This document shows, in pieces, positions 1-9,884 of a stretch of 57,651 nucleotides of DNA; the stretch's first letter is position 1, and the number at the start of each line of letters is the position of its first letter. The DNA lies in assembly GCA_003212515.1 (NCBI GenBank), contig QCPL01000009.1:1-57651 (forward strand), in the 5' to 3' direction. The DNA is from Prochlorococcus sp. AG-436-M02. GTDB taxonomy: Bacteria; Cyanobacteriota; Cyanobacteriia; PCC-6307; Cyanobiaceae. The translations under genes and the position numbers were made by a program. The notes under the pieces are model-generated. The model was not told the origin of the DNA. It worked only from the letters and a program-made list of their open reading frames with translations, and did not search any database.

Positions 1-1833
1 GGCAAAGATAAAAATGGAGATGAAGCACATAGTCTTTCATGGTGTCTAGAAAGGTGGGCTCTAGGCATAATTCTTCCAAGCAGACCTGGATTGGCTCCAG
101 ATGGAATCTCCCCTTACTCAGAAAACTGTTCTCTTCAACAAATTAATAAGTGGACAAAGCTTCTTTTAAAACTTATATCTTGCATAACAGACTTCAAATC
201 AAAAAGAAATTGTCATGAATGGGTTCTTGTAATAAAGGAAAATATTTCGGCTCTTTTTCAAAATGAAGGTCCATGGACTTGGGAGATTGAGTTACTTAAC
301 AAATATCTTGATGAATGGCAAAATGTTGCTGAAAATTGTGATCTAAAGATTGAAATTTCTATTGTTAGTGAAATTCTAAAAGAATCACTGGCCTTAGAAA
401 GTGGTCGATTTGGACACAGAAGTGGAAAGGTAACAATTAGCGCTCTCGAACCGATGAGAGCAATCCCTCATCGAGTCATTATTCTGATGGGATTAGATCA
501 TTCAGTATTTCCTCGTAACGAAGACAAGTCGAGTCTCAACTTAATAAACAATAAACGTTTACTTGGAGATCCAAAAAGTACAGATAGGGATCGCTATGTT
601 CTTCTCGAATCACTAATGTCTTGTAGACAAAAATTATTGATAGCATGGAATAGTAGGAATGAAAGAACTGGAGAAACAATTGAGTCGCCAGGAGTAATTC
701 ATCAGTGGATAGAATTTCTTAAGTCTGAATTGAAAGAAGAAGAAATAGTCGGCTTACTCAGGAAACCTCCAGCCAACCCATTAAGTAACGAGAACTTCCG
801 TGAATTCAAAAACCTTCCTCCAATTAGTTGTGATAAACGCAACCTTAATGCAAAGAAATGGATTAATGCCTATTCACAAAAAAAATCATTTGCTTTAGCT
901 ATACCACTTAACTGGGATGCAAATTTCACAAGTAGTGAAAATAAGCTTACTTGTGAAAGAACCAAATTCTGGTTAAAAGCACCACAAATTTACTGGCTTG
1001 ATCAAATGCAAGTAAGAGTAACTGAAAAAAAAACTAACATTGAGGATCTCGAGTCACTTCAATTGAGCGAACTTCAAAGATTTAACTTGCTAACTATAAA
1101 ATATCTTGAGAACAAAGAGTTCCTTAAACATCCTGATAAACTGATTAAAAAAACTAACTGGCAAAAACAACTCAGGGGGCAAGGTATTCTTCCATCAAAA
1201 GCTGCAGGTAATATTGAATGTGAAATATTAGATTCTAGATGGGAAAGCCTAAGCTCTTTATTAGTAGATATAGGAGGACTAGAAAATACGAAATTAGAGA
1301 TTGACTCTGAAAGAATCGACATGTTAACTAACAGCGAAGTAACAGTTTCAGTTGAGATTGGAAAATTAAAGCCTCATTCAATCATGAATACTTGGTTGCT
1401 TCATCTACAAACATGTGCATATAGTAACTGCCAAAGGAAGACAATCTTGGTTTCAAGAAGCAACTCTTATACAAAAATAAACCAATATGAAATATCAATT
1501 AAGTTTGGATCAATTCCAAAAGAAAATGCCTTGCTGATACTCGATAAAATTTATTTAATGGTTGAGCAAGGTAACATTCATTGTTGGCCTATACCTCCTG
1601 AGAGTGGATGGGAAATAGCAAAAGCAATTTTTGTCAAAAAAACACTTGGTCATGAAGCATTTAAAAGAAAATGGTTAGGTTCTTTTGGAAGAGATGGAGA
1701 AAATATCAAACCAGAAATGAGACTTTGTTTTGGCGATAGCTGTGGAGTTAATATATTTCTAGAAAGCGAGATTTTCAAAAATTGCTTAAATGATCTCTAT
1801 AAACCTTTATTTTCAAGTCTTGTCATGAAATGA
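1..1833 (+). CDS. recC: Exodeoxyribonuclease V subunit RecC, C-terminal part (5' truncated by window)
   Basis: RecC is the Chi-scanning subunit of the RecBCD helicase-nuclease, which processes DNA double-strand ends for RecA. The frame is open from base 1, so the start and N-terminal half lie outside the window; about 610 residues are present. Seen: the inactivated-helicase signature around RAIPHRVIILMGLDHSVFPR (residues about 155-175) and the following DRDRYVLLESLMSC and AWNSRNERTGE stretches typical of RecC. The stop overlaps the next start by four bases (ATGA at 1830), and recB and recD follow, which supports the identity strongly. Nothing suggests a broken gene inside the visible part. 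Confidence 0.93.
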   Translation, partial: GKDKNGDEAHSLSWCLERWALGIILPSRPGLAPDGISPYSENCSLQQINKWTKLLLKLISCITDFKSKRNCHEWVLVIKENISALFQNEGPWTWEIELLNKYLDEWQNVAENCDLKIEISIVSEILKESLALESGRFGHRSGKVTISALEPMRAIPHRVIILMGLDHSVFPRNEDKSSLNLINNKRLLGDPKSTDRDRYVLLESLMSCRQKLLIAWNSRNERTGETIESPGVIHQWIEFLKSELKEEEIVGLLRKPPANPLSNENFREFKNLPPISCDKRNLNAKKWINAYSQKKSFALAIPLNWDANFTSSENKLTCERTKFWLKAPQIYWLDQMQVRVTEKKTNIEDLESLQLSELQRFNLLTIKYLENKEFLKHPDKLIKKTNWQKQLRGQGILPSKAAGNIECEILDSRWESLSSLLVDIGGLENTKLEIDSERIDMLTNSEVTVSVEIGKLKPHSIMNTWLLHLQTCAYSNCQRKTILVSRSNSYTKINQYEISIKFGSIPKENALLILDKIYLMVEQGNIHCWPIPPESGWEIAKAIFVKKTLGHEAFKRKWLGSFGRDGENIKPEMRLCFGDSCGVNIFLESEIFKNCLNDLYKPLFSSLVMK

Positions 1834-2390
1834 TTTTTATGGAATTCTTTAACTGCAAATCCCTAAGTAAACTAATTTCTATAAAGTTAAAAGAATGGGG
1901 CTTTACTCTTAAAGGGATAAAGGATAATAGGAAAGGAGAATGGTTTTTATTTTCTCAGATAATAGTATTATTAGCTTATTTCAACCCTTTCTGGCCAACT
2001 TTAATAAGTTGGCCATATTATATTAAAACAATATTTAGCTTCCTATTGATATATGGAATATATCGAGCACATTTATCCTTAAAGACTCTAGGTAAAAACT
2101 TATCTCCACTTCCCGAGCCGATGGATTCGGCTATATTAATAACAAAAGGTATTTATAAAGATTGTAGACATCCACTTTACCAAAGTCTTATATTTATCTC
2201 TATTGGCTATTTAGGTTTTAAGACTAGCCTAATTCAACTCTCATTATTACTTTTACTATCAATTATTTTAATTAATAAAGCAAAGCTTGAAGAAAGAAAG
2301 CTTAAGAAAAAATATCCAGAATATGCTTATTATATGTTAAAAACTCCTGCTATATTTAAAAGCTTAATATTATTCGATTGGCGTAACTAA
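1830..2390 (+). CDS. ICMT/PEMT-type membrane methyltransferase family protein
   Basis: A 186-residue membrane protein with hydrophobic segments at about residues 40-58, 63-80 and 125-150. The C-terminal half carries the isoprenylcysteine carboxyl / phospholipid methyltransferase pattern: G-I-Y-K-x-x-RHP-L-Y near residues 108-117, then a hydrophobic stretch, then LEERKLKKKYPEY. Family members methylate lipids or prenylated substrates using S-adenosylmethionine at the membrane; the substrate here cannot be told. Translation is coupled to recC (ATGA overlap) and recB starts 7 bases downstream, so it is cotranscribed with recBCD. A second in-frame ATG (1839) is a possible alternative start. Confidence 0.8.
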   Translation: MIFMEFFNCKSLSKLISIKLKEWGFTLKGIKDNRKGEWFLFSQIIVLLAYFNPFWPTLISWPYYIKTIFSFLLIYGIYRAHLSLKTLGKNLSPLPEPMDSAILITKGIYKDCRHPLYQSLIFISIGYLGFKTSLIQLSLLLLLSIILINKAKLEERKLKKKYPEYAYYMLKTPAIFKSLILFDWRN

Positions 2391-2397
2391 CAATATA

Positions 2398-5300
2398 ATG
2401 AGCATGCAAAGGAATAGTAAAAATTTCACCTTCGAACCAAATGAATACCCACTAGATCCTGGGACTAGGTTAATAGAAGCAAGTGCTGGTACTGGGAAAA
2501 CATTTTCTTTGGCTCATTTGGTTCTAAGGTTAATTACAGAGAAGAGATATTCTATAACTGACATGCTAATTATTAGTTTCACAAATGCTACTGCTTCTGA
2601 AATAAAATCAAAAATATCGACACGGATTGTTTTAGCCCTAAGAGGATTAGAAAAGGCAGCCCATTCCAATTCAAGCGAATTAACAGATGAGGTTTTAAAA
2701 GAATGGATCAAATTAAAAGTAAAAAGTGACTCTATTAGAATTAATTGGTCAACTCTTCTACTAAAAGCTTTAGAAAATATAGACAATGCAGACATTACAA
2801 CAATACATGGGTTCTGCAGCAAGACACTCCGGAGGGAAGCGGTAGAACTAGGTAACAATATGAATCTTGAATCTCTAACTGAAACAGGGAATAAGGAATT
2901 AATCCTAGAAATTGCTTATGAATACTGGTATGAACACATGCTAGATCTTCCAGAAAAACAACTCAAGGGCCTGCAAGCTGCAGGCCTGTCTGTTGAAAAT
3001 CTTATTAATTCGATTTTAAAAATAGAAAGCGATCCAAGTCTCAAATTTTATGTTGATAATAATAGAGTAAATGATTCAAAACCCCTTTCAGAGCAATTTA
3101 ATAACTGGGTAAGAGAATCATGGAATTCCTTTGTTTTAAATTGGAAAAATGATGGCCAAGAATTAGAAGAAAAAATTAAACAAATAGCAATTACCTGGAA
3201 AGCAATGGGTATAAATAATACAAGACCTTTTTCACCTAGACCAAAACGAAATAGAGTTAAAGAAGTTTCAAATTGGATTGAAGAGTATAATTTTAAAATT
3301 AATAGTCTTAGCTCAACTAAAAACACTCCTGATTTTTATGCCATCAGGAGAAATAGCTTGCTAAAAGACTATTTCCATCCCAGCAAGATATCAGATATTG
3401 AAGATGCTAATGAATTAAAATCATCGTCCTTAGTTTATCCAGAATTACAACAATCAATAGCAGAACTCTATGATTTACCAGCAGAACTTGCAATGCAGCA
3501 TGCAATTTCTTGCTCTCTTAAAAGATTAGAACAAAGAAAAATTCTACTTGGATTAGTTAGTTTTAGTGATCAACTTAAATCATTAGACCCGATCAATTTT
3601 GAATTATCTAAGAAATCATCAAGAGTAATACAAGAAAAATTACGTGAAAAATACAAAGTCGTAATGGTTGATGAATTCCAAGATACAGATCCTGTGCAGT
3701 GGAGAATTCTCAGTGAAGCCTTTAGCAATAGTCCAAAACATTTTCTATTGGTTATAGGTGATCCAAAACAGTCAATTTACAAATTTCGTGGGGGAGATCT
3801 CAGCACATACTTAAAAGCCAAAAATCAAGTTTCAAGAATTGATTCGCTAAGAACAAACTATAGAGCAACGCCTAGCTTAATGAATTGTCTAAATAATTTG
3901 ATGAAACCTGGGCTTAGGAAATCCGGTCTCGAAGTAGCTCCCTTAACTTCTAACTCAATAGATGAGACTTATTTAGCTCCTAAAACGCACTCTCCTATTG
4001 AAATTATCAATTTTAAAATTAAATCTCCTCAAGGTATTTCGTCGAATCGTGGATTGCCCACTCAGTCCCAAGTTGAAGAATCAATTCCTACTCTTGTCAC
4101 AAATTCAATTCTAGAACTACTACAAAATTGTGATTCAGAGACAAAACTAGATGACATATGTGTGCTAGTAAACCGCCATGATCAAGCAGAGAAAATCAGG
4201 AGAAATCTTGCAACCGCTAACCTTCATAGTCGGCTCGTCAGTCAAGGTGACATATTACAAAGCCAAGCTTCCTATGTTTTACAAACCTTTTTAGATTGCT
4301 TGTCAAAGCCTACAGATTCATCAAAGATTAGGCTCTTAGCTTGCTCTCCACTACTTCAATGGGATATCAATAAACTTAGGGATAGCAGCCAAAATGGTGA
4401 ATTAGATCAGCTGGTCCTAAGGTGTTTTGATCTTGCGGAAAAGTTACCCGTCAGAGGTATAGTAAGTTGTTTATCAGAACTTCTGGAAAGTAAGAATATT
4501 GCGAATCTTTCTGAACAAGGTCGATTACTTGGAGATATTCAACAATGTGCAGAAATAGTTCAGGAAATTATTCAGCTTCAAGATCTAAGTGCAAAAGGCG
4601 CTGCTAAATGGTTAAGACATCAACGTCAGAATCCAACATCACCCACTCCAGATGATCGACGACCAAATAGTGACATAACTGAAAATGCTATAAATTTAGT
4701 TACAATTCACAGAAGCAAAGGACTGCAATACAAAATAGTTATATGCCCATATCTCTGGCAATCCCCTCCTTTACCGAAAGGTCCTTTATGGAAGTTCAAG
4801 GAATCAAATACATGGAATGTTTTATTCTCTACAGGTTGGGGGATCAATAGAGAGTTCATCAGAAGCGCTGTCAATGAAGCTCTTGAGGAATCAGAAAGGC
4901 TTGCATACGTGGCTTTGACACGTGCTGAAGAAAAGTTAATAGTCATTTGGAGCCTTGCAGACAATCAGCAAAATAACCCATTAATTCATCTGCTATTTGG
5001 CAATAAAATAATAAAAGGCAATCAAAATGATTTTTCCACTGAAGCAATTAAAAGCTGGTTAAATAATAAAAATAGTAATATTAAAATAAAAGAAATAGAA
5101 GCGCCGCTTCAAAGCAATGGGTTCTGGGCTCCTCCAAAGATAAATATCCCTCTTAGACTTGGGCCAACACCAAACCGAATACTAGATAAAAATTGGGGTA
5201 GATATAGCTACTCAAAATGGATCTCATCCTCAAGGCATCAGAGTGAACTTCTTCAGAATCCAGAATTCCTTGAAGAAGGAAAAGATACTGAGCAACTTAA

Positions 5301-6195
5301 TCTTATTCAACCTGGGGTTCCTTATCAAGGCGATAAAGCTGAGCCAACATTTAAGCAATACTCAAATAATCCTTTGGCAACTTTTCCACGTGGTCCTGTT
5401 GCCGGAGATTGCCTTCACAGAATTCTTGAAAAACTTAATTTTGAAGCTCCTCTAACTGATTTAAATTCTTTACACCTAATAAGAAGTGAGTTATCACGCT
5501 CTGGCATAGACACGAAATTTATTGGCAATGTTCAAGAAGGTTTTAAAAGACTTCTAGCTGTTCCATTAGGAAGGGAGTTCGATAATATGAGGTTAAACCA
5601 ACTAGCAAAGAATAGACGTATTCATGAACTTCAGTTTGATTTATCATTATCGAAAAATTCTAACCCAATTCAATCAATAGACCTATTTAATGCCTTCCAA
5701 CAAAATCCTGAATATCGTTTTGGGTTAAATTATCCAGACTTACTTAAAGAACTTGATATCTCAAGCAAAGGTATTCTTACTGGCTCAATAGACCTTGTTT
5801 TTGTAGATAGAGAATCTTCTACAAATGGTCGATGGTGGGTTGCAGATTGGAAGAGTAATTGGATTGGGTCTCCTTCAAAAAATGAAGATCTCGTAGACTG
5901 TGGTCCCATCAACTATCTTGACAAATCAATGGAAGAACAGATGATCCTGCATCATTACCCACTTCAAGCACATTTATACTTAGTTGCATTGCACAAATAT
6001 CTCAAATGGAGATTAAAAGATTATGTACCTTCAAAACATCTTGGTGGCTACATTTATATTTTTCTTAGAGGCATCCCATCTTCAAAAGAGTTAAAACTAA
6101 ATCAATCAGCAGAAAAAACACCCGGTTTAATGATTGAGAAAGCACCAATAGAAAGAATTCTGGAGCTAGATAAATTATTTAGAGGTGGTGCCTAA
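2398..6195 (+). CDS. recB: Exodeoxyribonuclease V subunit RecB (helicase-nuclease)
   Basis: RecB is the 3'-5' SF1 helicase and the only nuclease of RecBCD. Seen: Walker A ASAGTGKT (about 28-35), HGFCSKTLRR (about 139), motif II DEFQDTD (about 424), GDPKQSIYKFRGGDL (about 453), TIHRSKGLQYKIV (about 768), and a C-terminal nuclease domain with GDCLHRILEKL, GSIDLVFVD (about 1128) and the catalytic ADWKSNW (about 1150). At 1265 residues it is full length for the family. The stop shares one base with recD (TAATG), so translation is coupled. The ATG at 2398 follows the methyltransferase gene by 7 bases. Confidence 0.97.
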   Translation: MSMQRNSKNFTFEPNEYPLDPGTRLIEASAGTGKTFSLAHLVLRLITEKRYSITDMLIISFTNATASEIKSKISTRIVLALRGLEKAAHSNSSELTDEVLKEWIKLKVKSDSIRINWSTLLLKALENIDNADITTIHGFCSKTLRREAVELGNNMNLESLTETGNKELILEIAYEYWYEHMLDLPEKQLKGLQAAGLSVENLINSILKIESDPSLKFYVDNNRVNDSKPLSEQFNNWVRESWNSFVLNWKNDGQELEEKIKQIAITWKAMGINNTRPFSPRPKRNRVKEVSNWIEEYNFKINSLSSTKNTPDFYAIRRNSLLKDYFHPSKISDIEDANELKSSSLVYPELQQSIAELYDLPAELAMQHAISCSLKRLEQRKILLGLVSFSDQLKSLDPINFELSKKSSRVIQEKLREKYKVVMVDEFQDTDPVQWRILSEAFSNSPKHFLLVIGDPKQSIYKFRGGDLSTYLKAKNQVSRIDSLRTNYRATPSLMNCLNNLMKPGLRKSGLEVAPLTSNSIDETYLAPKTHSPIEIINFKIKSPQGISSNRGLPTQSQVEESIPTLVTNSILELLQNCDSETKLDDICVLVNRHDQAEKIRRNLATANLHSRLVSQGDILQSQASYVLQTFLDCLSKPTDSSKIRLLACSPLLQWDINKLRDSSQNGELDQLVLRCFDLAEKLPVRGIVSCLSELLESKNIANLSEQGRLLGDIQQCAEIVQEIIQLQDLSAKGAAKWLRHQRQNPTSPTPDDRRPNSDITENAINLVTIHRSKGLQYKIVICPYLWQSPPLPKGPLWKFKESNTWNVLFSTGWGINREFIRSAVNEALEESERLAYVALTRAEEKLIVIWSLADNQQNNPLIHLLFGNKIIKGNQNDFSTEAIKSWLNNKNSNIKIKEIEAPLQSNGFWAPPKINIPLRLGPTPNRILDKNWGRYSYSKWISSSRHQSELLQNPEFLEEGKDTEQLNLIQPGVPYQGDKAEPTFKQYSNNPLATFPRGPVAGDCLHRILEKLNFEAPLTDLNSLHLIRSELSRSGIDTKFIGNVQEGFKRLLAVPLGREFDNMRLNQLAKNRRIHELQFDLSLSKNSNPIQSIDLFNAFQQNPEYRFGLNYPDLLKELDISSKGILTGSIDLVFVDRESSTNGRWWVADWKSNWIGSPSKNEDLVDCGPINYLDKSMEEQMILHHYPLQAHLYLVALHKYLKWRLKDYVPSKHLGGYIYIFLRGIPSSKELKLNQSAEKTPGLMIEKAPIERILELDKLFRGGA

Positions 6196-7901
6196 TGTCT
6201 TATAATGATCTCCCAAAACTTGATTCTAATTTTATAAATCTCCTAAGTAAGACTTTAAAAAAAAGATTGCCAGCAATCACTTCATCAGAACATCTAGATG
6301 ACCTGATCAATATACTTATGGACTCATTAAATAAAGGTGAAATATATACGTTATTAAATAGCAATAAGCCTTCAATAGAACTCAAAGGAAAAGGGTGGCC
6401 CTTAGATCATCTAGATGCTCTAAAGGCCAGCGGATGGATTAAAGGACAAGACTCTCCGATGGTTCTGGAGGGAAATCTCCTTAGCTGGAGACGTTGGCAT
6501 GAAGAAATGAATAATGTATTAAAACATTTAAAAGATAAATCAACTCAAGCACCACATCAAATCCAAAAGATTAATAAATTAACTAACAATCTTAAAAAAT
6601 CAAATCTTAATGAAGCTCAACTTCTTGCAGTAGAAGCTGTTAATAATCATAATTTAATTCTGCTTAGTGGTGGCCCTGGAACAGGTAAAACAAGCACAAT
6701 CGTTGAAATGCTACTTAAAGTTCTTACCATCAACAAAGGCTTAAGAATTGGACTTGGAGCTCCGACAGGCAAGGCCGCCAGGCGGTTGGAAGAAACTATA
6801 CAGAAATCTATCATTCACTTAGATGATCATCAAAAACATAAGTTATTAGATATTCCCTGTACCACTCTTCACCGATGGCTGCAAGCTAATGAAGGGGTAT
6901 TCAGGAGAAATGAAGCAACTCAACTACAACTTGATATCCTTGTAGTAGATGAAATGTCCATGGTAGATCTTTCCTTAATGCAAGGTCTATTAAAAGCACT
7001 GCCTAAGGATAGTCAGTTGATTTTAGTAGGTGATCCAGATCAGTTGCCTCCAATTGGGAATGGTGCAGTATGGCATAAACTACATGAACAACAGACATTA
7101 AAAGTCTTTGAAAAATGTGCATTTCGGCTAACTAAAGTCTATAGGAACAGAGGCAAATTGGCTGATTTAGCTAATACTATTAGAGATAAGGATATAAATG
7201 AATTTTTCAACGAACTCCTAAAGGTTAAGAAATCACCAAGCATTGGAGTAATCTCTTCAAATAAAAAGGAGATTCCTCCTGAAATCATTAAGATACTGAA
7301 AATACATCAAGCTAAATTAAGTGAATTAACTCGAAAAACAACACCATTTTTGATATCAGATGGAACACTTTCTATTAATACAAAAGATGCTGAATCAGCC
7401 AATAATTTGCTGAAATGTCTTGAAGAACTAATGGTTCTTTGTCCTAGAAGATATGGGCCATGGAGCATTGACCACATTCATAAAACCATCTTAGGAGATA
7501 CCTTAGACAAGAGTATTTTAGATTGGCCAGCAGGCACTCCTGTGATATGCGGCGAAAACCAGTCTGAATTAAATTTAGCTAATGGTGATTTAGGAATAAT
7601 AGTTGGAGAAAAAGAAAATAAATATCTTTTATTTCGTCGTCAATCATCTAAGAAACAATCCTTTCACCTAATACATCCAATAAGAGTTAAAAACATAAGC
7701 CCTGCATTTGCTATAACAGTCCACAAATCACAAGGGAGTGAAGCCGATCGCGTTGTTTTCCTTTGGCCAGATACTATTAATAAAACCCCTTCTTCAGATA
7801 AGAACCAGTTAACTAATAAAGATTATGAAAGAAAATTAATTTATACAGCTATCACAAGAGCCAAATTAAATTTAGATCTGGCAATTTGTTCTGAAACATG
7901 A
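6195..7901 (+). CDS. recD: Exodeoxyribonuclease V subunit RecD (5'-3' helicase)
   Basis: RecD is the fast 5'-3' SF1B helicase of RecBCD. Seen: Walker A SGGPGTGKTST (about 158-168), motif II VVDEMSMVDLS (about 252), GDPDQLPPIGNGAVW (about 278), a UvrD-like C-terminal domain with AITVHKSQGSEADRVVF (about 508) and YTAITRAKLNL. The 568 residues agree with classical RecD. The middle (about 360-400) holds a Lys-rich stretch. The ATG overlaps the last base of recB. No obvious terminator follows; the next gene starts 153 bases downstream in the same direction. Confidence 0.96.
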   Translation: MSYNDLPKLDSNFINLLSKTLKKRLPAITSSEHLDDLINILMDSLNKGEIYTLLNSNKPSIELKGKGWPLDHLDALKASGWIKGQDSPMVLEGNLLSWRRWHEEMNNVLKHLKDKSTQAPHQIQKINKLTNNLKKSNLNEAQLLAVEAVNNHNLILLSGGPGTGKTSTIVEMLLKVLTINKGLRIGLGAPTGKAARRLEETIQKSIIHLDDHQKHKLLDIPCTTLHRWLQANEGVFRRNEATQLQLDILVVDEMSMVDLSLMQGLLKALPKDSQLILVGDPDQLPPIGNGAVWHKLHEQQTLKVFEKCAFRLTKVYRNRGKLADLANTIRDKDINEFFNELLKVKKSPSIGVISSNKKEIPPEIIKILKIHQAKLSELTRKTTPFLISDGTLSINTKDAESANNLLKCLEELMVLCPRRYGPWSIDHIHKTILGDTLDKSILDWPAGTPVICGENQSELNLANGDLGIIVGEKENKYLLFRRQSSKKQSFHLIHPIRVKNISPAFAITVHKSQGSEADRVVFLWPDTINKTPSSDKNQLTNKDYERKLIYTAITRAKLNLDLAICSET

Positions 7902-8000
7902 AGAGCAAGAATCTAAATTTAGCGCCTAATGGGACTAGCAGAATGATAGATTAAAAAGATCCTTAAAAAGGGCGCATCAACAAAGTGCGGCTAAAGCCGA

Positions 8001-8047
8001 TTGGAGGTTGTCTGCCTGATTTTCAAGGTGTTTTATCAGGTGTCCAA
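8001..8047 (+). promoter_or_regulatory. Two-tier hairpin in the leader just upstream of the DEAD-box helicase start
   Basis: The lower stem TTGGA (8001-8005) pairs with TCCAA (8043-8047). The upper stem CCTGAT (8015-8020) pairs with ATCAGG (8035-8040) and can be extended by two G-U pairs around a 14-base loop. It ends 8 bases before the ATG at 8055. No U-tract follows, so it is not a classic terminator. A separate small hairpin CGGC-TAAA-GCCG lies at 7988-7999. DEAD-box helicase mRNAs in cyanobacteria and enterics often have regulated leaders; the role here is inference. Confidence 0.35.
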
Positions 8048-8054
8048 TTTCTAA

Positions 8055-9863
8055 ATGACTAAAGAAAAATCAAACGACGAGTTGGCCTCTTCAGAAGCTA
8101 TTTCAAAATCAACTAAGGTTAATTTTGAAGAAAAAAATATAGAGACTGCTCAATCATCCCAGCTAAATGAATCATCGCCATCGAATCAAACTAATGAAGC
8201 AAGCGATGAGTTTGATGGATTTACTGGATTTGGATTTAGTGAAGGATTAATAGATACTCTTTTTAAAAAAGGATATAAAGAGCCGACACCCATCCAGAAA
8301 GCAGCTATACCTGAGTTAATGCTTGGCCGTGATTTGCTTGGACAAGCTCAAACTGGTACTGGGAAAACAGCTGCTTTTGCCTTGCCTTTATTAGAAAGAA
8401 TCAATGATAAAGAGAGACATCCTCAAGTCCTAGTTCTTACACCTACTCGTGAACTAGCTATGCAGGTAGCAGAGTCATTCAAAGCATACTCAGCAGGTCA
8501 TCCTAACATCAATATACTAGCTGTTTATGGGGGATCAGACTTTAGGTCACAACTTTATGCGCTTAAGAAAGGAGTAGAAATTATAGTTGGAACCCCAGGT
8601 CGAGTAATGGATCACATTCGCCAAGGAACATTAACTCAGGAGACACTACAATGTCTTGTCCTAGACGAAGCTGATGAAATGCTTCGAATGGGTTTTATTG
8701 ATGATATTGAATGGATCCTGGAACAGTTACCTGATGAGCGTCAGATGGTATTCTTCTCTGCAACCATGCCTACTGAAATCAGACGACTCTCTAAAAGATA
8801 TCTAAAGAATCCCGCTGAGATAACTATTAAATCTAAAAAGAAAGAGGCACAACTTATAAAGCAACGATATATAACAATTCAAAATAGCTATAAGCTTGAA
8901 GTTCTAAAACGCGTTCTAGAATTATCATTTGGAGAAGGTGTAATAATTTTTGCTCGAACAAAAGTCATTACAATAAAGCTCGCGGAAAGCCTTGAAGCGG
9001 CTAAGCATAATGTAGCTGTTCTAAACGGTGATGTTCCTCAAAACCTAAGAGAAAGAACTGTTGAAAGGCTCAGGCAAGGTGGAATAGACGTGCTTGTTGC
9101 GACGGACGTTGCCGCGAGAGGTCTTGATGTCGAACGTATAGGACTGGTAATTAATTACGACATGCCTTTTGATACAGAAGCATATGTGCACAGAATTGGC
9201 AGAACAGGAAGAGCCGGAAGAAGCGGGCAGGCAATTTTGTTTGTCAGTCCAAGAGAAAGGTCATTTTTGAGTAACTTAGAAAGAGTGGTAGGACAAACTA
9301 TTGAAAAAATGGAAATACCAACTAATGAACTTATTAACAAGCATCGAATAAGAAAAATAAAAAAAGATCTATTGGAAATTGCTTCTACAAATACAACCAG
9401 CGATGAGGAGGGAGACATGCTTAAAGATGTCATTAAAGAAGTAGAAGAGGAATTACAACTAACTCCTCAGGAAATTGCACTGGCAGCAATCAACCTCTCA
9501 ATAGGTGAAAATTCCTTGCTTTTAAATGATGATGAAAGCTGGATACATCAAGCGGATAGATATAGGAAAGGAAATGATAGACGTGACTCCAGAAGTAGGC
9601 ATCGTAGAGAATATGCAATGACAGACAAAGATAAAGAACGCTTTCGAGTTGAGGTAGGCCATCGTGACAGAGTCAAACCTGGAAATATAGTAGGTGCAAT
9701 TGCAAATGAATCAGGCCTAAATGGAAGGATGATTGGGAGGATACAGATCTTCGATAATTACAGCCTTATTGATTTGCCAAAAGGAATGCCATCAAATATT
9801 TTTAAAAATTTAAAGAAAGTTAAAGTTATGAATAAAGAATTAAAAATCAACCGTCACTCATAA
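8055..9863 (+). CDS. deaD: DEAD-box ATP-dependent RNA helicase (CsdA/DeaD type)
   Basis: ATP-driven RNA unwinding enzyme, of the type used for ribosome assembly and cold acclimation. Seen: an acidic Ser/Glu-rich N-terminal tail (1-55), a Q motif region (GYKEPTPIQ, about 75), Walker A AQTGTGKTAA (about 97), PTRELAMQ, GTPGRVMDHI, DEADEML (about 204), SAT (about 236), and the C-terminal HRIGRTGRAGRSG (about 380). The last 75 residues look like the DbpA/CsdA RNA-binding fold (GNIVGAIANESGLNGRMIGRIQIFDNYS region). At 602 residues it fits the CsdA subgroup. The ATG at 8055 lacks a clear Shine-Dalgarno and lies 8 bases after a hairpin. Confidence 0.95.
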   Translation: MTKEKSNDELASSEAISKSTKVNFEEKNIETAQSSQLNESSPSNQTNEASDEFDGFTGFGFSEGLIDTLFKKGYKEPTPIQKAAIPELMLGRDLLGQAQTGTGKTAAFALPLLERINDKERHPQVLVLTPTRELAMQVAESFKAYSAGHPNINILAVYGGSDFRSQLYALKKGVEIIVGTPGRVMDHIRQGTLTQETLQCLVLDEADEMLRMGFIDDIEWILEQLPDERQMVFFSATMPTEIRRLSKRYLKNPAEITIKSKKKEAQLIKQRYITIQNSYKLEVLKRVLELSFGEGVIIFARTKVITIKLAESLEAAKHNVAVLNGDVPQNLRERTVERLRQGGIDVLVATDVAARGLDVERIGLVINYDMPFDTEAYVHRIGRTGRAGRSGQAILFVSPRERSFLSNLERVVGQTIEKMEIPTNELINKHRIRKIKKDLLEIASTNTTSDEEGDMLKDVIKEVEEELQLTPQEIALAAINLSIGENSLLLNDDESWIHQADRYRKGNDRRDSRSRHRREYAMTDKDKERFRVEVGHRDRVKPGNIVGAIANESGLNGRMIGRIQIFDNYSLIDLPKGMPSNIFKNLKKVKVMNKELKINRHS

Positions 9864-9884
9864 TTAATAAGAAAGAGTGCTCTA

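Noticed and set aside
7902-8054. A tRNA or known small RNA between recD and deaD
   Set aside because: No cloverleaf can be drawn and no known cyanobacterial sRNA core was recognised; only the leader hairpins remain.
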